A stretch of DNA of 64,000 nt from Paeniglutamicibacter cryotolerans (GTDB lineage: Bacteria; Actinomycetota; Actinomycetes; Actinomycetales; Micrococcaceae): positions 2,604,001-2,668,000 of the forward strand of contig NZ_JACHVS010000001.1 of the NCBI RefSeq assembly GCF_014190875.1, given 5' to 3'. Both the position numbers and the translations under genes were made by a program. Below are positions 21,287 through 30,213 of the stretch, in pieces. The notes beneath the pieces are model-generated. The model was given only the letters and a program-made list of their open reading frames with translations. It was not told where the DNA came from and did no database searches. Positions within the stretch are counted from its first letter, which is position 1. Each line of letters opens with the position of its first letter.

Positions 21287-22423
21287 CTAGAGTGCGCGCT
21301 GCTCCGGGCCGTTGTAGGCCGAGAGCGGGCGGATCAGCGCATTTGCCGCACGCTGTTCCATGATGTGTGCGGTCCAGCCGGTGATGCGCGAGGCGATGAA
21401 CAGCGGCGTGAACATCTGCGTGTCGAAGCCCATCAGGTGGTACGTCGGTCCGGCCGGGTAGTCGAGGTTCGGCTTGATCGCCTTTGCCTCGTTCATTGCG
21501 GCCTCCAGCCCGTCGTAGAGCCCGAGCATCTCGGCGCGGTCGTAGTGCTCGATCATCTTGTCCAGCGCGGCCTTCATGGTCGGGACCCGGGAGTCGCCGT
21601 TCTTGTAGACGCGGTGGCCGAAGCCCATGACCTTCTTCTTGGCGGCCAGCGCGGCCTCCATCCAGGTCTTGGCCCGGGCGGCGGCATCCTCGCGGGATTC
21701 GGCCTTGTCGATGCCGATCTCCTCGAAGGTATGCATCACCGCCTCGTTGGCCCCGCCGTGAAGTGGACCCTTGAGCGCACCGATCGCGCCGGTAACTGCC
21801 GAGTGCAGGTCCGAGAGCGTGGAGGTGATCACGCGGGCGGTGAACGTGGAGGCGTTGAACGAGTGCTCAGCGTAGAGCACCATCGAGATGCGGAACGCGT
21901 CGACGACCTCGGGCGCAGCCTCCTCGCCGAAGGTCATCCAGAGGAAGTTCTGCGAGTAGTCAAGATCCGCACGCGGTTCGATGACGCCCAGGCCACGGCG
22001 GCGGCGCTGGTCGTAGGCCACGATGGCGGGGAAGGCGGCCAACAGGTCCTTGGCCTTGGCCAGCTCGGCCTCCGGAGACGAGTCCTCGGCCAAGGGGTGG
22101 TTGGCACCCATGACGGAGACCGCGGTGCGGCCCACGTCCATCGGGTGGCAGGTTGTCGGCAGCAGGTCGATGGCCGCCTTCACGTTAGGGACCAGTGCAC
22201 GGCCTGCACGCTCGAGTGCCACGAAGTCGGCCAGTTCCCCGGCGGAGGGCAGTTCACCGTTCCACAGCAGCAGCGCCACTTCCTCGAAGCTCTTGGAGGC
22301 GGCCAGGTCCTGGACCGGGTAGCCGCGGTAGAGCAGCGAGTTCGTGTCCGGATTGACTTTCGAGACGGCCGTGTAGTCCACGACGACCCCGGCCAGGCCC
22401 TTCTTGATATCCGTTTCAGTCAT
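21287..22423 (-). CDS. prpC: 2-methylcitrate synthase
   Basis: Condenses propionyl-CoA with oxaloacetate, the first step of the methylcitrate cycle. The 378-residue citrate-synthase fold shows GVVVDYTAVSKVN near the N-terminus, the catalytic His in GALKGPLHGGANEAVM, the second His in VMGFGHRVYKNGDSR, and the Asp region further on. The short bacterial length and the operon context with prpB and prpD separate it from the true citrate synthase. It is the last gene of the gntR-prpD-prpB-prpC operon, 15 bases after prpB, with GGGAG about eight bases before the ATG. Confidence 0.93.
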   Translation of the reverse strand: MTETDIKKGLAGVVVDYTAVSKVNPDTNSLLYRGYPVQDLAASKSFEEVALLLWNGELPSAGELADFVALERAGRALVPNVKAAIDLLPTTCHPMDVGRTAVSVMGANHPLAEDSSPEAELAKAKDLLAAFPAIVAYDQRRRRGLGVIEPRADLDYSQNFLWMTFGEEAAPEVVDAFRISMVLYAEHSFNASTFTARVITSTLSDLHSAVTGAIGALKGPLHGGANEAVMHTFEEIGIDKAESREDAAARAKTWMEAALAAKKKVMGFGHRVYKNGDSRVPTMKAALDKMIEHYDRAEMLGLYDGLEAAMNEAKAIKPNLDYPAGPTYHLMGFDTQMFTPLFIASRITGWTAHIMEQRAANALIRPLSAYNGPEQRAL

Positions 22424-22438
22424 CAGGTCGCGCTCCCT

Positions 22439-23368
22439 CTACAGGTTCGAGTTGTTGCTGTCGATGTCCAGGTCCGGGACCTGGAAGTTGAAGATCCCGG
22501 TGTCGAAGCGGTTGTACGCCTCGTAGTCCACCAGTTCGTACAGTCTGGCACGGGTGAGCATCCGATTCACCTGTGTTTCCTGAGTTCCATCTTCGGCTAT
22601 CGCGTCAAGCACCCGTTCGGCCGCTCCCATGGCGCTGCGCAGCAGCGTCACCGGGTAGATCACCATGGCTACCCCGGCTTCGGCCAGCTGGCGTCGGGTG
22701 AACAGCTCGGACTTGCCGAACTCGGTCATGTTCGCCAGCACCGGCACGTCCACCGCGTTGCAGACGGCCTCGAACTCCGCGACGTCCTTCAGGGCCTCGG
22801 GGAAGATCGAGTCGGCACCGGCGTCGACCAGTGCCTTGGCCCGGTTGATCGCGACATCCAGCCCATCCACCGCGCGCACGTCGGTGCGGGCCATGATCAG
22901 GAAGTTCGGGTCCCTGCGGGCATCGGCCGCGGCTGCGATGCGCTTGACCATGGTGTCCAGGTCAACCACGTTCTTGCCATCCAGGTGGCCGCAGCGCTTC
23001 GGATTGAACTGGTCCTCGATGTGGCAGCCGGCCAACCCGGCGTTCTCCAGTTCCTGGATGGTGCGGGCCACGTTCATCGGCTCGCCGAACCCGGTGTCGG
23101 CATCGACGATCGACGGCAGGTCGGTCATCCGGGCGATCTGCCCGGCACGCAGGGCCACCTCCGTGAGCGTGGTCAGCCCGATGTCGGGCAGACCCAGGTC
23201 GTTGGCCAGGACCGCACCGGAGATGTACACCCCGTCGAAGCCCTTTTCGCCGATCAGCCGCGCCGAGAGCGGGTTGAAGGCACCCGGGAACTGGCGTGCG
23301 GTGCCGGGCATCAGCAGCTCGCGCAGCGTGGCACGCTTCTGTTCGGGAGTGACCTTTGAGTACAGCAT
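22439..23368 (-). CDS. prpB: 2-methylisocitrate lyase
   Basis: Splits 2-methylisocitrate into pyruvate and succinate. The 309-residue protein of the isocitrate lyase/PEP mutase family has GVYISGAVLANDLGLPDIGL, the substrate loop motif NPKRCGHLDGK with the catalytic Cys, and IVDADTGFGEPMNV. The ATG follows the prpD stop codon directly (TAAATG), so translation is coupled. The length matches the PrpB family. Confidence 0.94.
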   Translation of the reverse strand: MLYSKVTPEQKRATLRELLMPGTARQFPGAFNPLSARLIGEKGFDGVYISGAVLANDLGLPDIGLTTLTEVALRAGQIARMTDLPSIVDADTGFGEPMNVARTIQELENAGLAGCHIEDQFNPKRCGHLDGKNVVDLDTMVKRIAAAADARRDPNFLIMARTDVRAVDGLDVAINRAKALVDAGADSIFPEALKDVAEFEAVCNAVDVPVLANMTEFGKSELFTRRQLAEAGVAMVIYPVTLLRSAMGAAERVLDAIAEDGTQETQVNRMLTRARLYELVDYEAYNRFDTGIFNFQVPDLDIDSNNSNL

Positions 23369-24886
23369 TTAAAACAGTCCCTTGGGTGCCGCGGCAAGGT
23401 CGATGACGCCCGGGGCTGCGATGATGTTCAGCTGGTCCAGTTCACCCGCTGCCAGGTTCGGCAGGTTCTCGGCCGCAGCGATGAAGCGCTCGATCTCCTC
23501 GTCGGTGACCAGGCCCGCGGCCAGGGTGCGGAACTTGTTGATGTACTGCTCGCGGGCGAACGGCCTGGCACCCAGCGGGTGCGCGTCTGCGACGGCGATC
23601 GAATCGGTGATGAGCGTGCCGTCAACCAGCGTGATGACCACGGTGCCGCCGAAGGCCTTCTCGGCGATGTCCAGCGAGTGGTAGCGCCGGGTCCATTCGG
23701 CGTCCTCCTCGGTGGTGACCTTGTTCCACAGTTCGACCGTGTCGGGGCGGTTGGCGCGTTCGGGGGAGTAGGAGTCCACGTGGTGCCAGGAGCCGTCCTG
23801 CAGGGCGACGGTGAAGATGTACGGGATCGAGTGGTCAAGCGTCTCGCGCGAGGCGCTCGGGTCGTACTTCTGCGGGTCGTTTGCCCCGGAGCCGATCACG
23901 TAGTGGGTGTGGTGACTGGTCTGGATCAGCACCGAAGCGACGTTCTTCGCCTCGGTGGCTTCCGGGTGTTCGCGGTTCAGCTTGCGGGCCAGGTCGATCC
24001 AGGCCTGCGCCTGGTACTCGGCCGAGTGCTCCTTGGTGTAGGTGTCCAGGATGGCGCGCTTTGCCTCGCCGGCGGCGGGGAGCGGTACCGTGTAGGCGGC
24101 GTCCTTGCCATCGAGCATCCAGGCAATGACCCCGTCCTCACCCTCGTAGATCGGAACCGGTGAGGTCTGCCCACGCATGGCACGGTCCGCCGCCTCGACG
24201 GCCATCTTCCCGGCAAACGCCGGTGCGTGGGCCTTCCAGGTGGAGATCTCGCCCTTGCGCGACTGGCGCGTGGCGGTGGTGGTGTGCAGGCCCTGGCCGA
24301 CGGCCTGGAAGATGGTCTCCACGTCGAGGCCCAGCAGGGTGCCGATGCCGGCGGAGGCCGACGGACCCAGGTGCGCCACGTGGTCTATCTTGTGCTTGTG
24401 CAGGCAGATGGCCTTGACCAGGTCGACCTGGATCTCGTAGCCGGTGGCGATGCCGCGGAGCAGGTCCGCACCGGAGGCGCCGGTGTGCTGGGCGACGGCG
24501 AGGATCGGCGGGATGTTATCGCCCGGGTGGGAGTAATCGGCGGCGAGGAAGGTGTCGTGGTAGTCGAGTTCGCGCACCGCCACGCCGTTGGCCCAGGCAG
24601 CCCATTCGGGGGAGACCTTTTCGGTGATGCCGAAGACCGAGGCGCCGGTGCCGCCGGTGGACGGGGCGTGGGACAGTGCCTGGGCGCGGGCGGCGATGAT
24701 CGGTCCGCGGTTCAGCGAGGCGATGGCCACCGCGGCGTTGTCGATGACGCGGTTGATGATCATCTCGGTGACCTCGGGGTCCACCGCCACCGGGTCGGCC
24801 GCCACGACGGCGATCTTGTGGGCCAGCTGGTCCTCGCGGGCCAGGTTTTCTTCGCTGCGGTAAACGCGTACTGGGTGGTTGATCAT
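23369..24886 (-). CDS. prpD: 2-methylcitrate dehydratase
   Basis: A MmgE/PrpD-family protein of 505 residues that dehydrates 2-methylcitrate to 2-methyl-cis-aconitate. Recognisable parts are [20 protein letters not shown] near residue 107 and the family-typical [20 protein letters not shown]. No Fe-S cluster Cys pattern of the AcnD type is seen, which agrees with the PrpD type. The ATG overlaps the gntR stop (ATGA), and prpB follows with no gap. Confidence 0.94.
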   Translation of the reverse strand: MINHPVRVYRSEENLAREDQLAHKIAVVAADPVAVDPEVTEMIINRVIDNAAVAIASLNRGPIIAARAQALSHAPSTGGTGASVFGITEKVSPEWAAWANGVAVRELDYHDTFLAADYSHPGDNIPPILAVAQHTGASGADLLRGIATGYEIQVDLVKAICLHKHKIDHVAHLGPSASAGIGTLLGLDVETIFQAVGQGLHTTTATRQSRKGEISTWKAHAPAFAGKMAVEAADRAMRGQTSPVPIYEGEDGVIAWMLDGKDAAYTVPLPAAGEAKRAILDTYTKEHSAEYQAQAWIDLARKLNREHPEATEAKNVASVLIQTSHHTHYVIGSGANDPQKYDPSASRETLDHSIPYIFTVALQDGSWHHVDSYSPERANRPDTVELWNKVTTEEDAEWTRRYHSLDIAEKAFGGTVVITLVDGTLITDSIAVADAHPLGARPFAREQYINKFRTLAAGLVTDEEIERFIAAAENLPNLAAGELDQLNIIAAPGVIDLAAAPKGLF

Positions 24887-25530
24887 GTCGTTTCCTCTCG
24901 GGTTCCTGCGTGGTTCTTTATGTGTTCAAGGCTGTGGTGCAGATGCAGCAGGGTTGCCGCGGCGGCAAGCTCCGGGTTCCTGGCTGCGATGGCCGAGGCG
25001 ATCTGCGCATGTTCCCCGGCCGAAGTGCGCAGCCGTTCGGGGTCGTCCTGCGCCAAGCGGCGCACGCGGGCCAGGTGCACACGCAGCGAGCGCAGCGACT
25101 GCTCCAGGTAGGGGTTGCCGGTGGCGTGATCTATGGCCCCGTCCAGATCGGCTGCCAGCTGGTAGTAGTCATTGCTGTTTCCTGCGCCGGATAGTGCTGC
25201 AGCCCGGGTAAAGCGTTCGGCCAGGTCGGTGAATTCGCCAGTGTCCCCGGTGGCCGCGGCCGTGCGGGCGGCTTCGATCTCCAGGGCGCGGCGCAATTGG
25301 AACAGGTGGTCGATGTGCTCCAGCGAGACATCCGAGACGACCACGCCGCGTCCCCGTTGCTGGACGGCGAGCCCGTCGGAGACCAGCCGGGCGAGCGCTT
25401 CGCGCAGCGGGGTACGGGAAACGCCGAGGCGTTCGGCCTGGTCGACCTCGCCCAGCACGGCCCCGGGAGCCAGGCGCCATTCGACGATGTCGCGGCGGAG
25501 CTCCGTGTAGGCCTTCTCGCTTGCTCTCAT
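24883..25530 (-). CDS. GntR-family (FCD) regulator of the methylcitrate operon
   Basis: A 215-residue transcription factor. The N-terminal winged helix-turn-helix (residues of about 5-70, with [20 protein letters not shown]) is followed by a helical FCD effector domain with metal-site type residues (ELRRALE-like [13 protein letters not shown], His residues near the C-terminus). It is the first gene of the prpDBC operon, overlapping prpD by four bases, and is probably autoregulated. The ATG at 25530 is preceded at exactly six bases by the -10 TACAAT, so the mRNA is probably leaderless. One TGTATACA operator overlaps this -10. The effector is unknown; a methylcitrate-cycle intermediate or propionyl-CoA derivative is plausible. 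Confidence 0.88.
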   Translation of the reverse strand: MRASEKAYTELRRDIVEWRLAPGAVLGEVDQAERLGVSRTPLREALARLVSDGLAVQQRGRGVVVSDVSLEHIDHLFQLRRALEIEAARTAAATGDTGEFTDLAERFTRAAALSGAGNSNDYYQLAADLDGAIDHATGNPYLEQSLRSLRVHLARVRRLAQDDPERLRTSAGEHAQIASAIAARNPELAAAATLLHLHHSLEHIKNHAGTREETT

Positions 25531-25536
25531 GGCCTC

Positions 25537-25546
25537 ATTGTATACA
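25537..25546 (-). promoter_or_regulatory. gntR-prpDBC -10 element overlapped by operator 1
   Basis: On the minus strand TACAAT (25542-25537) lies six bases before the gntR ATG. The perfect palindrome TGTATACA (25539-25546) covers most of it. Binding there would block RNA polymerase, which fits autorepression. GntR/FCD proteins commonly bind short palindromes with a GTATAC-like core; assignment to this GntR protein is inferred. Confidence 0.65.
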
Positions 25547-25611
25547 CAGATGTTCAGATGCGGGTCAGTCGTCTCGATATCTCGGTATTTCAGCGCAAAC
25601 GAACAGCTGAA

Positions 25612-25619
25612 TGTATACA
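25612..25619. promoter_or_regulatory. Operator 2, TGTATACA
   Basis: A second perfect TGTATACA with the same flank (TGTATACACA on the plus strand in both copies) lies 73 bases from operator 1, close to seven turns of the DNA helix, and just upstream of the prpE -35. The pair could be bridged by one regulator complex controlling both directions. Confidence 0.65.
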
Positions 25620-25625
25620 CAACCA

Positions 25626-25654
25626 TTGTTTTCGCTTGACCCGAACCGTAGACT
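25626..25654 (+). promoter_or_regulatory. prpE promoter
   Basis: A -35 TTGTTT (25626-25631), 17-bp spacer and -10 TAGACT (25649-25654) lie 36 bases before the prpE ATG. Operator 2 ends seven bases before the -35. Confidence 0.55.
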
Positions 25655-25690
25655 TCCGGGCAAGCACATCCACAGCAAAGGAAGCCCGAC

Positions 25691-27592
25691 ATGAGCCGTT
25701 CCCATAGCGAAACCTACGCCCGCAGCAGTAGCGATCCCGCCGGCTTCTGGCTCGAAGCAGCGGCCGGCATCGACTGGGACACGGTGCCGGAAACAGCGAT
25801 CGACGACTCGGCCGCCCCGATCTACCGCTGGTACCCCGACGGCATGCTCAACATCTGCCATAACGCGCTGGACCGCCACGTGCAGGCCGGCCGCGGCGAT
25901 GCAACGGCCCTGGCGTACGACTCGGCGATGCTCGGCATCCGGCACAGCTACAGCTATGCCGAGCTGCTGCACGAGGTGGCCACCTTCGCCGAGGTGCTTG
26001 CCGCCCGCGGCATCGGCAAGGGCAACCGGGTGCTGATCTACCTGCCGATGATCCCGCAGGCGGTCATCGCCATGCTCGCCTGCGCCCGCATCGGTGCCGT
26101 GCACTCGGTGGTCTTCGGTGGCTTCGCCCCGAAGGAACTGGCGGCCCGCATCGACGACGCGACACCCGCCGCGATCATCACTGCCACCGGCGGCATGGAG
26201 CCGGCCCGCCGGGTCGAATACCTGCCCGCTGTCGCCACCGCCCTGGACCTGGCCACGCACCGCGTGCCCGATGTCATCGTCGGACACCGCGACGGCTTCA
26301 CCCATGCAACGGCCGACTTCGCCGATACTGACACCACCTGGCTGGACTGGGACGCGCTGGTTGCCACTGCCGTTCCCGCGGCTGCCGTTCCGGTGCGCTC
26401 CACCGACCCGCTCTACGTGCTCTACACCTCCGGCACCACCGGCTCGCCCAAGGGCGTGGTACGCGATACCGGTTCCTACGCCGTGGCCATGAACTGGTCG
26501 ATGGAGAACATCTACGGGGTCGGGGCAGGGGACACCATGTTCACCGCCTCCGATGTCGGCTGGGTCGTCGGGCACTCCTATATCGTCTACGGTCCGCTCA
26601 TTGCCGAGGCTACCACCGTGCTCTATGAGGGCAAACCGGTAGGTACGCCCGATGCCGGCGCTTTCTGGCGCATCATCGAGGACCACAAGGTCGACGTGCT
26701 GTTCACCGCTCCCACCGCGCTGCGGGCCATCCGCAAGGCGGACCCGGAGGCGGAGCTGCTGGCAGACCACGTCATCTCCACCCTGCGTGCGCTTTTTGTC
26801 GCCGGCGAACGGCTGGACCCGGACGCCTTCACCTGGGCGGGGGAGAAGCTCGGGGTGCCGGTGATCGATAACTGGTGGCAGACCGAGACCGGGTGGCCGA
26901 TCGCCGCCAACCCGCTGGGCCTTGAACCGCTGCCGATCAAACCCGGTTCGCCCACAGTCCCGGTGCCCGGATTCCGGGTCGCCATCCTCGATGGGTTCGG
27001 GACCCCGGTCCCGGCCGGCACGGAGGGCAACATCGGCATCGAACTACCGTTGCCTCCGGGCACGCTGTGTACGCTGTGGGGCAACGACGAGCGTTTCATC
27101 TCCACCTACCTCGAGCAGTTCCCCGGCTACTACGCCACCGGGGATTCGGGATACCTGGACCATGACGGCTACCTGTTCGTGATGGGCCGCACCGATGACG
27201 TGATCAACGTGTCCGGGCACCGGATCTCCACCGGCGCACTCGAGCAGGTGCTTTCCAGCCACCGGCACGTCGCCGAATGCGCGGTGATCGGCCTGGCCGA
27301 CGCGCTCACGGGCCAGCGCCCCAGCGGCTACGTCGTGCTCAAGAGCGGGGCGCAGATCAGCGAGGAAGAGCTGCGCGCCGAGCTGGTGGCGATGGTCAGG
27401 GACCAGATCGGTCCGGTGGCGGACTTCCGCGAGGTGCGGGTGGTCGAGGCGCTGCCCAAGACCCGCTCGGGAAAGATCCTGCGCAAGACCATGCGCGAGA
27501 TAGCCGATGGCCGGCCCTACGTGGTTCCATCGACCATCGAGGACCCGGCAGTGGTCGAGGCGCTGCTGCCGTTCCTGCGCCCGGGGGCCTGA
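25691..27592 (+). CDS. prpE: Propionyl-CoA synthetase
   Basis: An AMP-forming acyl-CoA synthetase of 633 residues. Motifs are YTSGTTGSPKGVV (P-loop, near residue 242), NWWQTETGWP, YYATGDSGYLDHDGYLFVMG, and the catalytic Lys near the end in LPKTRSGKILRK. The start PIYRWYPDGMLNICHNALDRH is typical of PrpE rather than of acetyl-CoA synthetase. Together with PrpC, PrpD and PrpB it feeds propionate into the methylcitrate cycle. It is transcribed away from gntR-prpDBC from a shared 160-base control region. AAAGGA (25677-25682) is near the start. Confidence 0.92.
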   Translation: MSRSHSETYARSSSDPAGFWLEAAAGIDWDTVPETAIDDSAAPIYRWYPDGMLNICHNALDRHVQAGRGDATALAYDSAMLGIRHSYSYAELLHEVATFAEVLAARGIGKGNRVLIYLPMIPQAVIAMLACARIGAVHSVVFGGFAPKELAARIDDATPAAIITATGGMEPARRVEYLPAVATALDLATHRVPDVIVGHRDGFTHATADFADTDTTWLDWDALVATAVPAAAVPVRSTDPLYVLYTSGTTGSPKGVVRDTGSYAVAMNWSMENIYGVGAGDTMFTASDVGWVVGHSYIVYGPLIAEATTVLYEGKPVGTPDAGAFWRIIEDHKVDVLFTAPTALRAIRKADPEAELLADHVISTLRALFVAGERLDPDAFTWAGEKLGVPVIDNWWQTETGWPIAANPLGLEPLPIKPGSPTVPVPGFRVAILDGFGTPVPAGTEGNIGIELPLPPGTLCTLWGNDERFISTYLEQFPGYYATGDSGYLDHDGYLFVMGRTDDVINVSGHRISTGALEQVLSSHRHVAECAVIGLADALTGQRPSGYVVLKSGAQISEEELRAELVAMVRDQIGPVADFREVRVVEALPKTRSGKILRKTMREIADGRPYVVPSTIEDPAVVEALLPFLRPGA

Positions 27593-28146
27593 GTGCCGGG
27601 GACGGCGCGGTGTTGTGGAACCGGTCCTTCATTGCGCATCTTGAAGGCGATCAGGCCCAGTCGCAGCAGGCCCAGTCGCAGCAGGACCGAGAGGCTTATC
27701 GCCGGCAGGGCGTAGAGCACGATCTTGAAGGACGGCGTTGAAGCCGTTCCGTCCGGCAAACCGCGTAGTTCCGCCTGGGTGACCAGGGCCATCGACATGG
27801 TGGGCGGCATCGCCAGCCAGGAAACCAGCATGGTGGACTTTCCCGGGATCCCGTTGGCCAGCACCTGGCCCTGCAGAACCGTCGTGGTGATCAAAAACAT
27901 CATCCACCCCAGGGAGAGAAGCCTGTCGATGCCGAACGCATCGGCTGGGTCGAAGGCCAAGAGCAGCAGTGCGGCATGGGACAGCAACAGCAGGCCGGAT
28001 TGGATAAGGAATTCCGAGCGGAGGTTCAACTTCATATCCGCTTTCAGCTGGCCTGCCCGGTCTGCGCGGCTAACCCGGTAGTCCATCGATTTACTGTCTG
28101 ACAAGTGAAAACGTGGTGAAACGAAGAGTCCTTTCGGGTCGGGCAT
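27517..28146 (-). CDS. Small integral membrane protein, unknown function
   Basis: A 209-residue reading frame with four hydrophobic segments (FLIQSGLLLLSHAALLLLAF, LLSLGWMMFLITTTVL, MLVSWLAMPPTMSMALV, IVLYALPAISLSVLLRLGLL) and no recognised family. The start is unclear: ATG 28146 or ATG 28086 are possible and neither has a clear ribosome site. Its last 25 codons overlap the 3' end of prpE on the opposite strand, which is unusual. A 15-base direct repeat (27653-27682) encodes the duplicated LLRLG. The regular pattern of hydrophobic helices supports a real protein, but a chance frame cannot be excluded. Confidence 0.5.
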   Translation of the reverse strand: MPDPKGLFVSPRFHLSDSKSMDYRVSRADRAGQLKADMKLNLRSEFLIQSGLLLLSHAALLLLAFDPADAFGIDRLLSLGWMMFLITTTVLQGQVLANGIPGKSTMLVSWLAMPPTMSMALVTQAELRGLPDGTASTPSFKIVLYALPAISLSVLLRLGLLRLGLIAFKMRNEGPVPQHRAVPGTQAPGRRNGSSASTTAGSSMVDGTT

Positions 28147-28290
28147 GGCGTGTGAAGTGTGCCGTGTGGGAGGGGCCCGCCGGGAGGAGCAAGCCGACGC
28201 GGATGCGCGGTCGGCTCCCAGGGGTCGGGGCTGTGGTCTGACGCGGCTCGTTCAAGCAGCCGCGGGGCCACTTCGGCGGCCTAACATTCC

Positions 28291-28364
28291 ACCTTTAGTA
28301 CAAGGTAAAGGCTCGCCGTCGACGCGCCAGCGTGCCCCTGATGGACGGCGGCGGACGATAGGCT
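28291..28364 (+). promoter_or_regulatory. Possible control region of parA-scpA-scpB
   Basis: The region holds an imperfect dyad ACCTTTAGTACAAGGT (28291-28306) and a TAGGCT -10-like hexamer (28359-28364), 41 bases before the parA GTG. No good -35 is seen. Nothing else is recognised between 28147 and 28405. Confidence 0.3.
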
Positions 28365-28405
28365 AAAGGCCGAAGGCCAAGTAGAGACTTATTACAAACG
28401 GAAGC

Positions 28406-29314
28406 GTGGTTTACACCGTGAGCGAGGAACAAGGTTCAAGGACTCGGGCAACAGGATTGCTCAAGGAACCTGCGGCAATGGGGGCGACTGGGCGCCCACT
28501 GACGGAGTTCCCCGAACCGGCTCCACTGGAGGGTCATGGCCCGGCGCGGGTCATCGCCATGGTGAACCAGAAGGGCGGGGTTGGCAAGACCACCTCGACC
28601 ATTAATCTGGCAGCGGCCTTGGCTGAATACGGGCGCAAGGTCCTGCTGGTCGACTTCGACCCGCAGGGTGCACTCAGCGCCGGCTTCGGCACCAACCCGC
28701 ACGAGCTGGACTGCACGATCTACAACGTGTTAATGGACCGTAAGGTCGATATCCGCGACGCCATCCTGGAAACCGGTATCGAGAACATCGACCTGCTTCC
28801 GGCCAACATCGACCTCTCCGCCGCCGAGGTGCAGCTGGTCAACGAGGTCGCCCGCGAGCAGGTGCTCGAGCGCCAGCTGCGTAAGGTAACCGACGACTAC
28901 GACGTGGTGCTCATCGACTGCCAGCCCTCGCTGGGCCTGCTGACGGTCAATGCGCTTACCGCGGCGCACGGCGTGATCATTCCGCTGACTGCCGAGTTCT
29001 TCGCCTTGCGCGCCGTCGCGCTGCTGGTGGAAACCATCGAAAAAGTGCAGGACCGCCTGAACCCGTCGCTGACCATCGACGGCGTCCTGGCAACGATGTA
29101 CGACGCACGCACCCTGCACGGCCGCGAGGTCATTAGCCGGCTGATCGAGGCCTTCGGAGATACCGTCTTCGAAACGGTGATCAAGCGGACCATCAAGTTC
29201 GCCGATGCAAATGTCGCAGCGGAACCGATCACCAGCTACGCCACCAACCACCCTGGTGCCGAGGCCTACCGCAGTCTGGCCAAGGAACTGATCAGCCGCG
29301 GCGGCGCCCCGTAA
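28406..29314 (+). CDS. ParA/Soj-family ATPase (Rv1708-type)
   Basis: A 302-residue ATPase. A variable N-terminal stretch of about 45 residues precedes the deviant Walker A motif VNQKGGVGKTTSTINLAAAL with the signature Lys, then VLLVDFDPQGALSAGFG and VVLIDCQPSLGLLTVNAL. It is the first gene of a parA-scpA-scpB-rluB order conserved in actinobacteria (Rv1708-Rv1711) and is distinct from the parAB pair near oriC. The role is likely in chromosome organisation with the Scp condensin proteins, by association. The start is either GTG 28406 or GTG 28418. The stop overlaps the scpA ATG by one base. Confidence 0.88.
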   Translation: MVYTVSEEQGSRTRATGLLKEPAAMGATGRPLTEFPEPAPLEGHGPARVIAMVNQKGGVGKTTSTINLAAALAEYGRKVLLVDFDPQGALSAGFGTNPHELDCTIYNVLMDRKVDIRDAILETGIENIDLLPANIDLSAAEVQLVNEVAREQVLERQLRKVTDDYDVVLIDCQPSLGLLTVNALTAAHGVIIPLTAEFFALRAVALLVETIEKVQDRLNPSLTIDGVLATMYDARTLHGREVISRLIEAFGDTVFETVIKRTIKFADANVAAEPITSYATNHPGAEAYRSLAKELISRGGAP

Positions 29315-30213
29315 TGAAGGCTGCGGCGCCGGATGCCGGGGCCGTTGCCGAAACCGGGACAAAGGACCACGGCAACGGGTTCGAACTGTCACTGGCAAAC
29401 TTCTCCGGACCCTTCGATCTGTTGCTCGGACTGATTGCCAAGCGTGAACTCGACATCACCGAGATCGCGTTGGCCGAAGTAACCGACGAGTTCATTTCCT
29501 ACATCAAGGCCTTGCGCGTGGACTCGGGGGACCGGGCACTGGACGAAGCGACCGAGTTCCTTGTCGTCGCCTCCACGCTGCTGGACCTGAAGGCGGCCAG
29601 GCTGCTGCCCAACGCGGCGGCCGAGGAAGCGGAGGACTTCGCACTTCTTGAAGCGAGGGACCTGCTTTTCGCACGGCTGCTGCAGTACAAGGCCTTCAAG
29701 GAAATTGCGGGCTGGCTGGGAGAGCGCTTCATCGAGGAAGCCGACAGCTTCCCACGACAAGTTGCGCTCGAGCCGGACTTCGCCGCGCTGCTGCCCGACC
29801 TGATCTTTAACACCACGGCGGAACAGCTGGCCGAGATGGCCCGCAAGGTCTTCGCCCCGAAACAGGTGGTCCCCACAGAGGTGGCGCTGGACCATCTGCA
29901 TTCGGCTCCGGTCAGCATCCGCGAGCAGGCCGAGTTGCTCGCCGAGCGGCTGAAGTCCGGGGTCCCGGTGCGGTTCTCGGCGCTCGTGGCCGATGCCGGA
30001 AGCCAAACGGTGGTCATTGCCCGTTTCCTGGCACTGCTGGAGCTGTACCGGGAACAGGTCATTTCCTTCCACCAAGAGGCGCCGCTCGGGGAACTCGAAG
30101 TGCAGTGGAGAGCCGATGATCCGCACTGGAATGCCGGTACCCTGATTGAAGAATACGAAGCAACGGCCTCGGATGCCGATACCGGATCGGGGCCACGGGA
30201 GGACCCACTGTGA
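29314..30213 (+). CDS. scpA: Segregation and condensation protein A
   Basis: The kleisin subunit of the SMC-ScpAB condensin, 299 residues. The N-terminal motif FSGPFDLLLGLIAKRELDIT near residue 30 and ATEFLVVASTLLDLKAARLL are diagnostic, and the C-terminal winged helix contains RFLALLELYREQVISFHQEA. The Ala/Gly-rich first 25 residues are variable. ATG overlaps the parA stop by one base, and the stop overlaps scpB by four, so all three genes are coupled. Confidence 0.94.
   Translation: MKAAAPDAGAVAETGTKDHGNGFELSLANFSGPFDLLLGLIAKRELDITEIALAEVTDEFISYIKALRVDSGDRALDEATEFLVVASTLLDLKAARLLPNAAAEEAEDFALLEARDLLFARLLQYKAFKEIAGWLGERFIEEADSFPRQVALEPDFAALLPDLIFNTTAEQLAEMARKVFAPKQVVPTEVALDHLHSAPVSIREQAELLAERLKSGVPVRFSALVADAGSQTVVIARFLALLELYREQVISFHQEAPLGELEVQWRADDPHWNAGTLIEEYEATASDADTGSGPREDPL

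Noticed and set aside
21197..24163. Plus-strand frames of up to 720 codons opposite prpC, prpB and prpD
   Set aside because: They are antisense to enzymes with complete catalytic motifs and have His/Arg/Val-rich shadow composition.
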